From Cryobacterium frigoriphilum (GTDB taxonomy: Bacteria > Actinomycetota > Actinomycetes > Actinomycetales > Microbacteriaceae), in the NCBI RefSeq assembly GCF_004403305.1, contig NZ_SOHE01000074.1, forward strand, positions 1 to 64,000: a stretch of DNA of 64,000 nt. The letters run 5' to 3'. Below are positions 18,687 to 28,628 of the stretch, piece by piece; positions within the stretch are counted from its first letter, which is position 1, and every line of letters begins with the position of its first letter. Below the pieces are notes generated by a model. The model ran no database searches. It was given only the letters and a program-made list of their open reading frames with translations, and was not told the DNA's origin. Made by a program: the position numbers and the translations under genes.

Positions 18687-21205
18687 CCGGCGTCCGCAGC
18701 ACCAGCAACACCGGCGACACCGGGCGTGCTCTGGCCGCGCAGTTGGGAGACGTCGTCACTCTGCTGGTGCTGCTCGGCCTCGGCGTTCTCGGCTTTGGTC
18801 CCGTCTTCGGCGGCACCGACTACGTGATCGCCGGGTTCGGCGGGCTGCTGCTCGGTCTCGGCCTGGCCTTGCTCGGCACGCGCCTGCGCTGGGGCACGAT
18901 CGTCGTTGCGACCGCGACCGCGCTCACCTACTTCGTCTTCGGCGGTGTGCTCGCGCTGCGCCCGACCACGATCGCCGGGGTCGTGCCAACGCTCGACACG
19001 CTGCGCGAACTTGCCCTCGGCGTCGTCTTCTCGTGGAAGCAGCTGTTGACGGTCGAGGCACCGGTCACCGGGTTCGATGCGCTGTTAATCGTTCCTTTTC
19101 TCTCGACGCTGCTCACCGCCGTGCTGGCCGGCAGTTTCGCTCTGCGCCTACGCCGACCAGCCGTGGCCCTGCTGCCGACGGCCGCCCTCTTTACCGTGTC
19201 GATCGGTTTCGGCACGCACGAGACCGTGCTGCCGGTTGTTCGCGGCATTCTGCTCGCCGTCGTCGCCATCGCTTGGACGGCGTGGCGCCTCGCGGACACG
19301 CGCACCGGGCGCACCGGGCGCACCGAGGCCACGGCAGCGGGCACAGCGAGCGGGGCAGCGGGCACGGCGGCATCCGCTGCCGACACCGTCGACCCGGCGA
19401 GCGCGCGTCGGCTGCGCACTCGTCGTCTGGTCACCGGCTCTGCCCTGCTCGTGAGTGCGCTGGTGCTGGGGGCCGGCATCGGCAGCGTGACCGCGCCCGC
19501 GACGGCCCGGCAGGTGCTGCGCGACACCGTGGTTCCGCCGCTCGACCTGCGCGCCTATGCGAGCCCGCTCGTCGGTTTTCGTACATACGTGCGCGATTAC
19601 AAGGATGTGACTCTCTTCACCGTCAGCGGGCTGCCCGCCGGTGCCCGGTTGCGCCTGGCGACCCTGGACCGTTTCGACGGGGTGGTCTACAACGTCTCCG
19701 GTGACGGCAGCACGGGATCCGGTACCTTCGCCCGGGTCGGCACCCGCATCACGGACGGCCGCGCCGGCACGCCGGCACGGCTTCAGATCACGATTGACGA
19801 ACTGGCCGGCGTGTGGGTGCCCGACGCAGGCTATCTCACGGCGCTCACGGTTGGACCGGGTTTCGGCAGCGCCGAAGGCACCCGCTCCACGGCACTCGCC
19901 GCGAGCCTGCATTACAACCGAACCACCGGCGTGGCGGTATCCACGCTCGGCCTGAAGCCCGGCGACAGCTACACCGCCGACGTCATCGTGCCGCCCAGCT
20001 ACACCGACGAGCAACTCGCCACCCGCCAGGTGGCCACCCTCTCGATGCCCACATCGGTGCTGGTTCCCGAGATCGTGGCGACCTCCGCGGATGCCGCGAT
20101 CACCGCCGCGACGACACCCATCGAACAGGTACGCGCCATCGAAACGACCCTGCACAGCGGCGGCTTTTTCAGCCACGGCCTGGAGGGCGAGACCGTCTCA
20201 CGGGCCGGGCACGGTGCCGAACGAACCAGCGTGTTGCTGGGCGGTGACCAGATGATCGGGGATGACGAGCAGTACGCCGTCGCCATGGCGCTGCAGGTGT
20301 CCCAGCTCGGTATACCGGCCCGCGTGGTCATGGGCTTCTATCCCGCAGAAGCGGATGCCGACACGCTCGCCGCTACCGCCGGTTCGGCGACCGCAGACCT
20401 CGCCGTCACCGGTGCCGACCTGCACGCCTGGGTGGAGGTCGCATTCGACGGGGTCGGCTGGGTGAGTTTTGACCCGACGCCGCCAACCGACCAGATTCCG
20501 CAGGCCGAGCAGCCCAAGCCCAAGAGCGAGCCGCAGGCCCAGGTGCTGCAACCGCCGCTGCCGCCGCTGGCCCCGGTGGAATTGCCCCCGGATGTGCTCG
20601 CCGACGACGCGCCAAGCGATGAAAACAACGATGTGTGGTCGATGATCTGGCTGGTCACCGGCATCACGGGCGGGCTGATCGCGCTGCTTCTGGTGCTGCT
20701 GGGCCCCGGCCTGCTCGTGGCTGCCCTGCGCAAGCGTCGCCGCCGACTGCGCGCGCACGCGCCCCGGCCCGCCGACCGGCTGAGCGGCGGGTGGAGCGAG
20801 GTGGTCGACACGGCCACCGACCTGGGCGTGACCGTTGCGCCCGGCGCCACCCGGCGGGAAGGTTGCCGCACACTCGCCGAACGCTACCCCGAGGCCGGAC
20901 TCACCCTGCTCGCCGACCGCGTCGATTCGGGCGTCTTCGGCCCAATAGACCCGACCGAGCAGCAACTGGACGCGTTCTGGACCGAGGTCGACGGCATCGT
21001 TGCCGCCCTCAACCGGTCGGCTCGAGGCTGGGCCCGGCTGCGTGCCCGCCACTCGGTGCGCTCGTTCTTGGCCGGCTGGAGTGCCCGCGCGGCAACGCTG
21101 GCACAGCCGCTGGCACACCCGCTGGCACAGCCCGCGAATCGGTTGCGCGGCCCACGACTACCCCGACTGACCACGCTCGCCAAGAAGTGGAGACGCACAA
21201 CATGA
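18683..21205 (+). CDS. Transglutaminase-fold membrane protein (TgpA-like) with altered active site
   Basis: An 840-residue protein with several N-terminal membrane segments (~15-270), an extracytoplasmic transglutaminase-like domain (~330-620), a Pro-rich stretch (QPPLPPLAPVELPPD), one more membrane segment (~655-680) and a cytoplasmic tail. In active family members the core reads G-x-C-E-x-F/Y-A. Here it reads IGDDEQYAVAMALQ, with Asp528 in the Cys position. The downstream His and Asp regions remain (LHAWVEVAFDGVGWVSFDPTPP). So the fold is present, but thiol catalysis as usually described should be lost. It overlaps its neighbours by 4 bp on each side. It may act as a binding or scaffold component. 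Confidence 0.85.
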   Translation: MTGVRSTSNTGDTGRALAAQLGDVVTLLVLLGLGVLGFGPVFGGTDYVIAGFGGLLLGLGLALLGTRLRWGTIVVATATALTYFVFGGVLALRPTTIAGVVPTLDTLRELALGVVFSWKQLLTVEAPVTGFDALLIVPFLSTLLTAVLAGSFALRLRRPAVALLPTAALFTVSIGFGTHETVLPVVRGILLAVVAIAWTAWRLADTRTGRTGRTEATAAGTASGAAGTAASAADTVDPASARRLRTRRLVTGSALLVSALVLGAGIGSVTAPATARQVLRDTVVPPLDLRAYASPLVGFRTYVRDYKDVTLFTVSGLPAGARLRLATLDRFDGVVYNVSGDGSTGSGTFARVGTRITDGRAGTPARLQITIDELAGVWVPDAGYLTALTVGPGFGSAEGTRSTALAASLHYNRTTGVAVSTLGLKPGDSYTADVIVPPSYTDEQLATRQVATLSMPTSVLVPEIVATSADAAITAATTPIEQVRAIETTLHSGGFFSHGLEGETVSRAGHGAERTSVLLGGDQMIGDDEQYAVAMALQVSQLGIPARVVMGFYPAEADADTLAATAGSATADLAVTGADLHAWVEVAFDGVGWVSFDPTPPTDQIPQAEQPKPKSEPQAQVLQPPLPPLAPVELPPDVLADDAPSDENNDVWSMIWLVTGITGGLIALLLVLLGPGLLVAALRKRRRRLRAHAPRPADRLSGGWSEVVDTATDLGVTVAPGATRREGCRTLAERYPEAGLTLLADRVDSGVFGPIDPTEQQLDAFWTEVDGIVAALNRSARGWARLRARHSVRSFLAGWSARAATLAQPLAHPLAQPANRLRGPRLPRLTTLAKKWRRTT

Positions 21206-22545
21206 CCCAGCAACTCGCGGCCTATGGAGGCCCGTTCGCCTACACCGGCCAGCAGAACGCCAGCATCGGCGCGCGCGTCGGCGCCTACTTCGTTGACGGT
21301 CTCATTTTTGGCAGTCTGAGCGTTCTGCTGACCCTCATCTTCTATGGGCTCGGACCCGACGCCATCGGCATCGTCATCTATCTGCTCGGCTCAATCCTGC
21401 TGGCGATCGTGTACTGGGCGACGCTGAGTCATGGCCAGACGCCGGGAATGAAGGTGAGCGGAGTGCGCCTGGTGCGTGTACAGCCGGGAACCGACATCGA
21501 CGCGGGCGGACCCGGCGTCGCCGTTGTCGTCGGCCGCAGCATTGTCTACACGCTCGGTTCCTACATCATTGTCGGCCCGTTGTCGCCACTCTTTGACGGC
21601 ACCGGCGCCAACCGCGGCTGGCACGATAAGGCCTCCGGCACCTGGATGATCAACGCCCGAACGGATGCCGCACTGCGCGTCTTCGGCGGAGCGGCCACCG
21701 GAGCTGCCCCCCACACAGCACCGGGTGCACTCCCCACCCTCAGCGCTCAGCCGCTGCTGCCACCGCCGCCGCCGCCGCCGGCAGCGTTAGCGACACCGGC
21801 AACGGCCGCGCCGTCTTTTGGTGCGGTGGGGGTCGGCTACGTTGCGCTGCCCGCCCCGGGGGTGCCGGTGTTGGCCGCCACGGAGGCCTCGATGGAGACC
21901 GTCATCGCCCCGCCACGAGCGGGCATCAATCGCCCGGTGCAGTCACCGCCCGCGACGCTCGGTCTCGTGCCACCGCTCACTCCGCCGGCTGGTCCACTGG
22001 CTACTCCGCCGGTTGCCGGGGTCATCTCGGCTGTCCCGGGCTTCGCCGTACGGGTGCCCGTCCCTCCGGCGCCGGTCGGTCCGCCGCCCGCAGCCCCATT
22101 CGCAGCCCCTTTCGCAACCCCATTCCCAGCCCCACCGAGTGGCCCAGACCTGGCCAGCGAGAGGGCCCTGGACGAAGACCTCGACGAAACCCGCGCCGTC
22201 GTGCCCGCTGTCGCCCTGGCCCGGTGGGCGCTGCGCCTCGATACCGGGGAAGCGATCGACGTGGTCGGAAACGGATTTCTCGGACGAAACCCGGCCGCGC
22301 CCGACGCGCGATTGGCGCAGCTGGTGCCCTACCCCGACGACACCAAGTCCATCTCTAAGACGCACCTGAGTTTCGGCATCGACGGCGCCCGCCTCTGGGT
22401 GATGGATCGACGATCGACGAACGGAACCCTGCTCATCCGCTCTGGGCAACCCGACGTTGCCGTGGATGCCGACCGCCCCACCTTTATGCAAGCCGGAGAT
22501 CTGCTGGCCCTCGGTGACCGGCGCATCGCCGTGGAGACCCGCTGA
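21202..22545 (+). CDS. RDD-domain membrane protein with C-terminal FHA domain
   Basis: A 447-residue protein starting at ATG 21202, which overlaps the previous stop by 4 bp; a longer open frame upstream is an accident of base composition. The N-terminal RDD domain (~18-150) has ASIGARVGAYFVDGLIFGS and three or so membrane segments, with GQTPGMKVSGVRLVR and GRGWHDKA-like family positions (NRGWHDKASGTWM). A long Pro/Ala-rich linker (~170-330) leads to an FHA domain (~345-446) with GNGFLGRNP, SISKTHLSFG and RRSTNGTLL, the phosphothreonine-binding residues. It probably ties the membrane complex to the kinase signalling encoded just downstream. Confidence 0.88.
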   Translation: MTQQLAAYGGPFAYTGQQNASIGARVGAYFVDGLIFGSLSVLLTLIFYGLGPDAIGIVIYLLGSILLAIVYWATLSHGQTPGMKVSGVRLVRVQPGTDIDAGGPGVAVVVGRSIVYTLGSYIIVGPLSPLFDGTGANRGWHDKASGTWMINARTDAALRVFGGAATGAAPHTAPGALPTLSAQPLLPPPPPPPAALATPATAAPSFGAVGVGYVALPAPGVPVLAATEASMETVIAPPRAGINRPVQSPPATLGLVPPLTPPAGPLATPPVAGVISAVPGFAVRVPVPPAPVGPPPAAPFAAPFATPFPAPPSGPDLASERALDEDLDETRAVVPAVALARWALRLDTGEAIDVVGNGFLGRNPAAPDARLAQLVPYPDDTKSISKTHLSFGIDGARLWVMDRRSTNGTLLIRSGQPDVAVDADRPTFMQAGDLLALGDRRIAVETR

Positions 22546-23405
22546 TGCCCGGGCAGGTCGCGCCGATTCAGGTGAGCGTGGGCGCGGCAACCGATGCGGG
22601 TCGGCGGCGCCCCAGCAACGAAGACGCGTTTCTAGCCAGCGGATCGCTCTATCTCGTGGCCGACGGCATGGGCGGGCACGCCGCCGGCGAGATCGCGAGC
22701 GCCACGGTGATCGACGCCTTCACCGCGCTCGCCGCGAAGCCCAGCGCGACCCTCGACGAGCTGCGCGCCTGCGTCGCCAGTGCAACCACCCGGGTGCAGT
22801 CCCTGCCGGAGGGCGCCGGGGCAGGGGCCGGCACCACGCTCAGCGGTGTCGCACTCGCAGAACTCGACGGGAATGCCTACTGGCTGCTGCTGAACCTCGG
22901 CGACTCACGCACCTATCGCATGGCCGGCGGCATACTGGAGCAGATTAGTGTCGACCATTCCGTGGTGCAGGAACTCGTCTCCAGCGGCGAACTCACCCCG
23001 GCACAGGCAGCCGTTCACAAGCAGCGCAACGTCATCACGCGCGCAATTGGTGCCGGAAGCGTCGGCGAGCCCGACTACTGGATGCTGCCCGCCGCGCCCG
23101 GCGACCGCATCCTGGTCTGTTCCGACGGACTCACCGGGGAGCTCGATGACGAGCGCATCGGCGAGGTTCTCGCCGCCGAATCAGAGCCGCAGGCCGCCGC
23201 GACCCGCCTGGTTCACGAAGCGCTGCTGCAGGGCGGCCGCGACAACGTCACGACCGTTGTCGTCGACGCCCTGTCGACCATCGGCTTGGCCGGCGACGAG
23301 ACTCTGCCGGGAGGCTCCCCCGCCAACAGCCTCACTGCCGACTTCGACGATACGATCCCGCGCGGGCTCGTGCCCAGGCTGGCTCTGCCGACAGAGGCCG
23401 CCTGA
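22545..23405 (+). CDS. PP2C-family Ser/Thr protein phosphatase
   Basis: A 286-residue soluble PPM/PP2C phosphatase. The motifs are in order: RRRPSNEDAFLA, VADGMGGHAAGEIAS (metal-binding Asp and Gly), GTTLSGVAL, NLGDSRTYRM, CSDGLTGEL and GGRDNVTTVVVD. All metal-binding Asp residues are present, so it should be active. It should remove phosphate from Thr residues placed by the kinase two genes downstream. The start ATG overlaps the previous stop by one base. Confidence 0.93.
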   Translation: MPGQVAPIQVSVGAATDAGRRRPSNEDAFLASGSLYLVADGMGGHAAGEIASATVIDAFTALAAKPSATLDELRACVASATTRVQSLPEGAGAGAGTTLSGVALAELDGNAYWLLLNLGDSRTYRMAGGILEQISVDHSVVQELVSSGELTPAQAAVHKQRNVITRAIGAGSVGEPDYWMLPAAPGDRILVCSDGLTGELDDERIGEVLAAESEPQAAATRLVHEALLQGGRDNVTTVVVDALSTIGLAGDETLPGGSPANSLTADFDDTIPRGLVPRLALPTEAA

Positions 23406-24616
23406 TGCGCCGCTACAGCCCCGGCACGTGGTTCGGCGTGGTCACCGACGCCGGAATCGCCATACTTCCCGGATACATTGCCCCCTCCCTGCTGGAGCGC
23501 ATCTACCGGCAGCTCGAGGCCGGCAACGGCCTCGGCGCACTGCTCGACGCGCTCACGACCGAATTTGGCACCGGCCTCTCGAGCCTGCCACCCTTCGCCA
23601 TCGTCACGTTTGTCGGCGACGAGGCCCGAATTGCCGTGCGCGGGGCACTCACCGTCACCGCCGAGGGCGACGCAGAACAGGGCCACCTGCGTGTCTCGGG
23701 CGCCAGAGTCACCACCTGGAGCGAAAGCGTCTCGGTCAGCCCCGCGACCATTTCAATCGAAACGGATGCCCCTACGGCCACGCCACTCACCCTGCCGATC
23801 GCGACCGGAGTGGTGCTGCTGAACTCATTACTCGCTCTGATGCGGCCGAGTGCCGATACCAGCCCCGGGGAGAACCTCGCTGAGGCAGAAGATATCGAGT
23901 ACCCCGCGCCCGTGGCCGCGCTCGCAGGGGCTGCAGCCGAGGTAGCGGCACGCCCGGAGGCTGCACCCGAAGTCGTCTTTGTCGAATCGCCGGTACCGGT
24001 TTCGTGGCCGGTAGAGGCCGTCTCGCCCGGTGGAGCCGAGGCCGGGACCCAGGCAGAGACACTCGCCGTGCCTGAATTCACGCAGGGACTCGACTACGAC
24101 GGGTTGTGGGGTTCGAGCGACAGGACCAGTGGAGCCGGAGCCGAGCCTGCCCCGCCGATCGACACCGATCACGATGGCGAAACCCTGTCGCTCGAACAAC
24201 TGCGGGCGCTCGGACTCGCCCCAGCAGCGCCGTCCATGGTGTCTGGCAGGCCGAGTTGGGCCGTGGCGCCGGTGCGCCACGGCCGGCTCCTGGTGTCGAA
24301 CGGCGTCGAGGTGCTGCTCGATCGCGGCGCCGTGATTGGGCGCAAGCCGAGCGCTGCCCGGTTCACCGCCGACCGTATGCCGCACCTCATCACCGTGCCG
24401 AGTCCGCAGCAGGACATCTCCCGCAGCCATCTCGAGGTGCGCTGTGAGGGCGAGAGCGTGCTCGCGGTGGACCTCGGAACGACGAACGGCACCCGGTTGT
24501 TGCGACCCGGAACCGATCCGGTGCGCCTGCACCCCCAGGAGCCCACAATGCTCGTGCACGGTGACGTGCTCGACCTCGGTGATGCCATTACCGTCACCTA
24601 CCGGGAACCCGAATGA
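23405..24616 (+). CDS. FHA-domain protein of the secretion-like locus
   Basis: A 403-residue protein. The N-terminal ~145 residues form a module of unknown type (YSPGTWFGVVTDAGIAILPGY), also seen upstream of FHA domains in similar loci. A low-complexity Glu/Ala/Pro linker follows (~165-270), then an FHA domain (~295-400) with GAVIGRKPS, QDISRSHLEV and LGTTNGTRLL, so the phosphothreonine pocket is complete. No membrane segment is evident. It overlaps the phosphatase by one base and the kinase by 4 bp. A likely role is as an adaptor that binds a phosphorylated partner. Confidence 0.82.
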   Translation: MRRYSPGTWFGVVTDAGIAILPGYIAPSLLERIYRQLEAGNGLGALLDALTTEFGTGLSSLPPFAIVTFVGDEARIAVRGALTVTAEGDAEQGHLRVSGARVTTWSESVSVSPATISIETDAPTATPLTLPIATGVVLLNSLLALMRPSADTSPGENLAEAEDIEYPAPVAALAGAAAEVAARPEAAPEVVFVESPVPVSWPVEAVSPGGAEAGTQAETLAVPEFTQGLDYDGLWGSSDRTSGAGAEPAPPIDTDHDGETLSLEQLRALGLAPAAPSMVSGRPSWAVAPVRHGRLLVSNGVEVLLDRGAVIGRKPSAARFTADRMPHLITVPSPQQDISRSHLEVRCEGESVLAVDLGTTNGTRLLRPGTDPVRLHPQEPTMLVHGDVLDLGDAITVTYREPE

Positions 24617-26211
24617 GCGCCTCCCGGGCCCCGAGCGCTCCGCCGATCCTGCCCGGTTTTGAGTTTCTCGAGCTACTCGGCTCGGGCGGCTTCGCCGACG
24701 TGTTCCTCTACCAACAACAGATGCCGCGTCGCCGCGTCGCCGTGAAGGTGCTGCTCGCGGAACAGCTACGCACCGGTTCGGCCGATGAGTTCACGGCCGA
24801 AGCCAACGTGATGGCCATGCTGTCGACGCATCCGTCGATCGTCACGATCTACGAGGCGGGGGTCAGCGGTGACGGCAGACCGTACCTAGCCATGGAGTAT
24901 TGCCCAAAACCCAACCTGCAGGTGCGCTACCGCCGCGAACGCTTCGACGTGGGCGAGGCGCTGCGCATTGCCATCCAGGTGGCCGGAGCGGTGGAAACCT
25001 CCCATCGAGCGGGAATTTTGCACCGTGATATCAAGCCCGCGAACATTCTCGTCACGGAGTACAACCGCCCGGCGCTGACCGATTTCGGCATCTCGGCCAC
25101 TACGTCTGACGGCGAGGCCGCCCCGATGGGCATGTCGATTCCCTGGTCCCCCCCGGAATCGTTCATGAGTCCGCCCCGAAGCGGTGCGACCAGCGATGTG
25201 TACGCGCTCGGCGCAACGATCTACACGCTGCTGGCCGGGCGGTCACCGTTCCAGCTTCCCGGGGCATCAAACACGAGCGCAGACGTCATGAGCCGCATCG
25301 GCTCGTATCCGCTGCCCGGCCTCGGCCGCGCCGATGTACCGGCCTCGCTCGACGCGGTCTTCGCTCGGGCCATGAGCAAAACGCCGACCGACCGCTACGC
25401 CTCCGCACTCGACTTCGCGCGGGCCTTGCAGAAGGTACAGATTGAACTCGCGATGTCGGTGACCATGATCGACGTACTCGACGACGCGGTCGAGGCCCCC
25501 GACGACCGTAACGACGACGACGGCCTCACGCGGGTGCGCAACATCGTCAGCATCGACCCTGAGGCACCCCGCACAGCGCCGCAGGCGGCCACCACATCGA
25601 GGCCCCTCGCGACGACCCCGTGGCCGACCGCGGCCACCGCCGTGCCAGGAGCAGAGCGGGACCTCGATGAGACGGTGCCTCCCGGCGGCCTCAATTTCAC
25701 CCGCGGCCCGGCCGCACAGCGAGCCGCGCTCGACGACACCTACCGACGTCCAATTTCACCACCGGTCCCTGACACCTCCGAAACGGAGGGCCCGCGTCGC
25801 CGCCGCTGGCTCACCCCGGTAATTCTGGGCGGATTGCTGCTCGTCGTGGGTGGCGGGGTCACTGCGGCGGTCCTGCTCGGCGGCACCGCCCCCGACTCAC
25901 CCGACACCGCGACCGAGGTCGCGGCGCCCGTCGACGCCGTAGCGGAGGTCGCCGTGCCCAATGTCTCCGAGCTCGTGGCCACCGTTTCCGGTACCGACGT
26001 TGCTTTCACCTGGGCGAACCCGACGCCCGAGACCGGCGACCTGTACCTGTGGCGGGTCGTCGAGACAGGTCAGGACAACACCGTCGCGAGCGTCGCGGAG
26101 CCTAGCGTAACCGTGCCGGCGAGCGCATCCGGCACTACCTGCATCGAGGTGTCGCTGCGCCGCGACGACGGCCGGTCCTCCGCCGACTCGGTGCTTGGGT
26201 GCACCCCGTGA
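24613..26211 (+). CDS. Membrane Ser/Thr protein kinase (PknB-like)
   Basis: A 532-residue Hanks-type kinase. Glycine loop GSGGFADVF, VAVKVLL with Lys45, catalytic loop HRDIKPANIL with Asp139, and DFGIS with Asp157 are all intact. A juxtamembrane Thr/Pro-rich stretch (~300-395) containing several DETVP/DDT-type Thr sites could serve as FHA docking sites after phosphorylation. One membrane segment is at ~399-424 (PVILGGLLLVVGGGVTAAVLL), followed by a ~100-residue outer domain that looks like a small beta-sandwich (VAFTWANPTPETGDLYLW). PASTA repeats are absent. It should phosphorylate components encoded around it. Confidence 0.92.
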   Translation: MSASRAPSAPPILPGFEFLELLGSGGFADVFLYQQQMPRRRVAVKVLLAEQLRTGSADEFTAEANVMAMLSTHPSIVTIYEAGVSGDGRPYLAMEYCPKPNLQVRYRRERFDVGEALRIAIQVAGAVETSHRAGILHRDIKPANILVTEYNRPALTDFGISATTSDGEAAPMGMSIPWSPPESFMSPPRSGATSDVYALGATIYTLLAGRSPFQLPGASNTSADVMSRIGSYPLPGLGRADVPASLDAVFARAMSKTPTDRYASALDFARALQKVQIELAMSVTMIDVLDDAVEAPDDRNDDDGLTRVRNIVSIDPEAPRTAPQAATTSRPLATTPWPTAATAVPGAERDLDETVPPGGLNFTRGPAAQRAALDDTYRRPISPPVPDTSETEGPRRRRWLTPVILGGLLLVVGGGVTAAVLLGGTAPDSPDTATEVAAPVDAVAEVAVPNVSELVATVSGTDVAFTWANPTPETGDLYLWRVVETGQDNTVASVAEPSVTVPASASGTTCIEVSLRRDDGRSSADSVLGCTP

Positions 26212-28628
26212 CCGCCGGAGGCGCGCTACTGCCGGCGGACGTGCCCGGTGCTGCAACTCGTGCTGAAGCCGCTGCTGCAACCGGCGGGCCGCAGCTGCTC
26301 GCTCGGCTTGGCGAGTCACGGCTGACGCTTACACCGGGCGACGTGGTGTCCGTGGGTCGCGGCAGCGACTGCGGCATCTCGGTCGAGCACGAACTCGTCT
26401 CCCGCGAGCACGCCGTGGTCTTCTACTCAGACGGATGGGTCGTCGCAGACCGCGACAGCCGCAACGGGCTCTTTCTGAACGGGGAGCGCTTCGGCAGCAC
26501 CTGGGTGGGCGACGGCATCGACGTGCGTCTGGGAGATGCGGAGACCGGCCCGCTCCTGGCGCCGGCGACCCGACCCGACGGGCCGGCGGCGTGGGAACAG
26601 CACGACGCCGTGGCGGAACACACGGTTCTCTCCGGGCGATCCGCTCAACCGTTTCGTTCGGAGGTGAAGCAGCTTGCGGTGGCACCCGCCGGAGCATCCG
26701 TCATCACGGTCGGTGTGGCCGCCGACAACACTTTGCGCCTCGACGACGTGCTCGTGAGCAGGCATCATGCCCGCGTGACGGAGTCCGGCGATGGATTCAT
26801 CGTTGAAGACACCAACAGCCTCAACGGCACGTACCTCAACGGTCAGCTCATCTCGACGGCCTACATGCGCGACGGGGATCGTCTCACCGTCGGCCACCAC
26901 GACTTTCTGCGCACCCGCGGCCAGCTCATCCCGGCCCGGGAGGCCCTGCCCGACAGCGGCGGCCTCGACGTGTGGGGGCTGACCTTCGCGATCGCGAGCG
27001 GCAAGAAGTTGCTCTTCGACATTGACCTGTCGGCCCGCCGGGGCACCCTCACCGCCGTCATCGGCCCGAGCGGGGCCGGAAAATCAACGCTCGCCAAGGT
27101 GCTCACCGGCATCGCGCGCCCCTCAGGCGGCGCGGTGCGCTTCGACGATTTTGATGTGCACGACAACTACGACCTCGTGAAGGCCCGCATCGGCCTGGTG
27201 CCGCAGGAAGACGTGCTGCACCGCCAGCTCACGGTCAAACGGGCTCTCGGCTACGCGGCCCGGCTGCGTCTCTCCGCCGAGAGCACACGTCGATCTAGGG
27301 CGGCGCAGATCGCCCGTGTGGTCACGCAGCTGGGGTTGCCGGGCCATGAGAGCACGCGCATTGACCGGCTGTCGGGCGGCCAGCGCAAGCGGGCATCCGT
27401 CGCCCTGGAATTGTTGACCGAGCCGAGCCTGCTCGTTCTCGACGAACCGACGAGCGGGCTCGACCCGGCACTGGACCGCCAAGTCATGCACACCCTGCGG
27501 GAACTTGCCGACGGCGACCGGGCCGTGGTGGTCATTACCCACTCCGTGGCCTACCTCGAACTGTGCGACCAGATTCTGGTGCTTGCCCCCGGCGGCATGC
27601 CGGCCTATCTCGGCTCGCTCGATGGCCTCAAGGCGCACTTCGCAACCGACGACTGGGCGGTGATCTTTGGCCGGGTTGCCGAGGATCCGGCTCGGGCACA
27701 CGCGGCGTTTAGGTCGAGCGTTCCGGCGGCGCGGCTGGCCCCGGTGACCCGGCCGGAGGCATCCGCTTCAGTGCGGGCGGCCAAGCCCTCGGGTGCCACC
27801 TGGCTGACACAGCTGATCACCCTCGCGGCACGGCAGTTCAGCCTGATCCTGGCGGATGCCGGCTACCTCACTTTTCTCGCCGTGCTTCCGGTCGCGCTGG
27901 GGCTGCTGGCCCTCGTCGTGCCCGGGGACAGCGGCTTCACCGCGCCCGACCTCACCGACACCGAGACCCTCGGTGAACCATCTCAGCTGCTGGCGCTTCT
28001 CACGGTCGGTGCGTGTTTCATGGGAGCATCGATGTCGATTCGGGACCTCGTCGGGGAACGGGTCATCTTTCGGCGAGAGCGCGCCGTAGGGCTCAGGGTG
28101 TCGGCGTATCTCCTGTCGAAGATCGTGGTCTTCGGGCTGTTCTCGTGGCTGTCGGCGGCCGTGCTGGTGACCATCGTATTTCTGGGCAAAGCGCCGCCGA
28201 ACGCGCCGGTGCTTCTGCACGACGCGAAACTCGAACTGTTCATCGCGATGGGCGTGACCGCGTCGACGTCCATGATTCTGGGGCTGCTGATCTCAGCCCT
28301 GGTGCGATCAAGCGAGCAGGCCATGCCGGTTCTCATCGTGATCTTGATGACCCAGCTCGTTCTGCACGGCGGGCTCATCCCGGTCACCGGCCGCGCAGTG
28401 CTCGACGCGCTGTCGTGGCTGGTGCCGGCTCGGTGGGGTTTCGCGGCGGCTGCCTCGGGTATCGACCTGAACGGGTTGATCCCGTCACTCGAGGTCGACC
28501 CGCTCTGGAAACACGAGCCGCTCATCTGGCTGCTGTCGCTGGCCGTACTCACGGTATTCTCGGTCGTGTTCGCCTCGCTCACGCTGTTGCTGCTGAAACC
28601 GTCAAGTCGCCGAGGCTCCCATGACTGA
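26208..28628 (+). CDS. ABC exporter with two N-terminal FHA domains
   Basis: An 806-residue protein starting at GTG 26208, which gives a GTGA overlap like its neighbours; GTG 26199 is the other option. FHA domain 1 (~30-95) has SVGRGSDCG, VSREHAVVF and DSRNGLFLN; FHA domain 2 (~165-225) has LVSRHHARV and NSLNGTYLN. The ABC ATPase domain (~255-480) has Walker A GPSGAGKSTL, signature LSGGQRKR and Walker B LLVLDEPTSGLD. A C-terminal ABC2/ABCG-type membrane domain follows, with about six segments (~545-800). This is an FHA-fused half-transporter of the ABCG layout that probably works as a dimer. The cargo is unknown. Confidence 0.9.
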   Translation: MTAGGALLPADVPGAATRAEAAAATGGPQLLARLGESRLTLTPGDVVSVGRGSDCGISVEHELVSREHAVVFYSDGWVVADRDSRNGLFLNGERFGSTWVGDGIDVRLGDAETGPLLAPATRPDGPAAWEQHDAVAEHTVLSGRSAQPFRSEVKQLAVAPAGASVITVGVAADNTLRLDDVLVSRHHARVTESGDGFIVEDTNSLNGTYLNGQLISTAYMRDGDRLTVGHHDFLRTRGQLIPAREALPDSGGLDVWGLTFAIASGKKLLFDIDLSARRGTLTAVIGPSGAGKSTLAKVLTGIARPSGGAVRFDDFDVHDNYDLVKARIGLVPQEDVLHRQLTVKRALGYAARLRLSAESTRRSRAAQIARVVTQLGLPGHESTRIDRLSGGQRKRASVALELLTEPSLLVLDEPTSGLDPALDRQVMHTLRELADGDRAVVVITHSVAYLELCDQILVLAPGGMPAYLGSLDGLKAHFATDDWAVIFGRVAEDPARAHAAFRSSVPAARLAPVTRPEASASVRAAKPSGATWLTQLITLAARQFSLILADAGYLTFLAVLPVALGLLALVVPGDSGFTAPDLTDTETLGEPSQLLALLTVGACFMGASMSIRDLVGERVIFRRERAVGLRVSAYLLSKIVVFGLFSWLSAAVLVTIVFLGKAPPNAPVLLHDAKLELFIAMGVTASTSMILGLLISALVRSSEQAMPVLIVILMTQLVLHGGLIPVTGRAVLDALSWLVPARWGFAAAASGIDLNGLIPSLEVDPLWKHEPLIWLLSLAVLTVFSVVFASLTLLLLKPSSRRGSHD

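Noticed and set aside
20635-21201. N-terminal extension of the RDD-FHA protein
   Set aside because: It overlaps the transglutaminase-fold gene in another frame and reads as Arg/Pro-rich noise; the ATGA overlap at 21202 is the real start.
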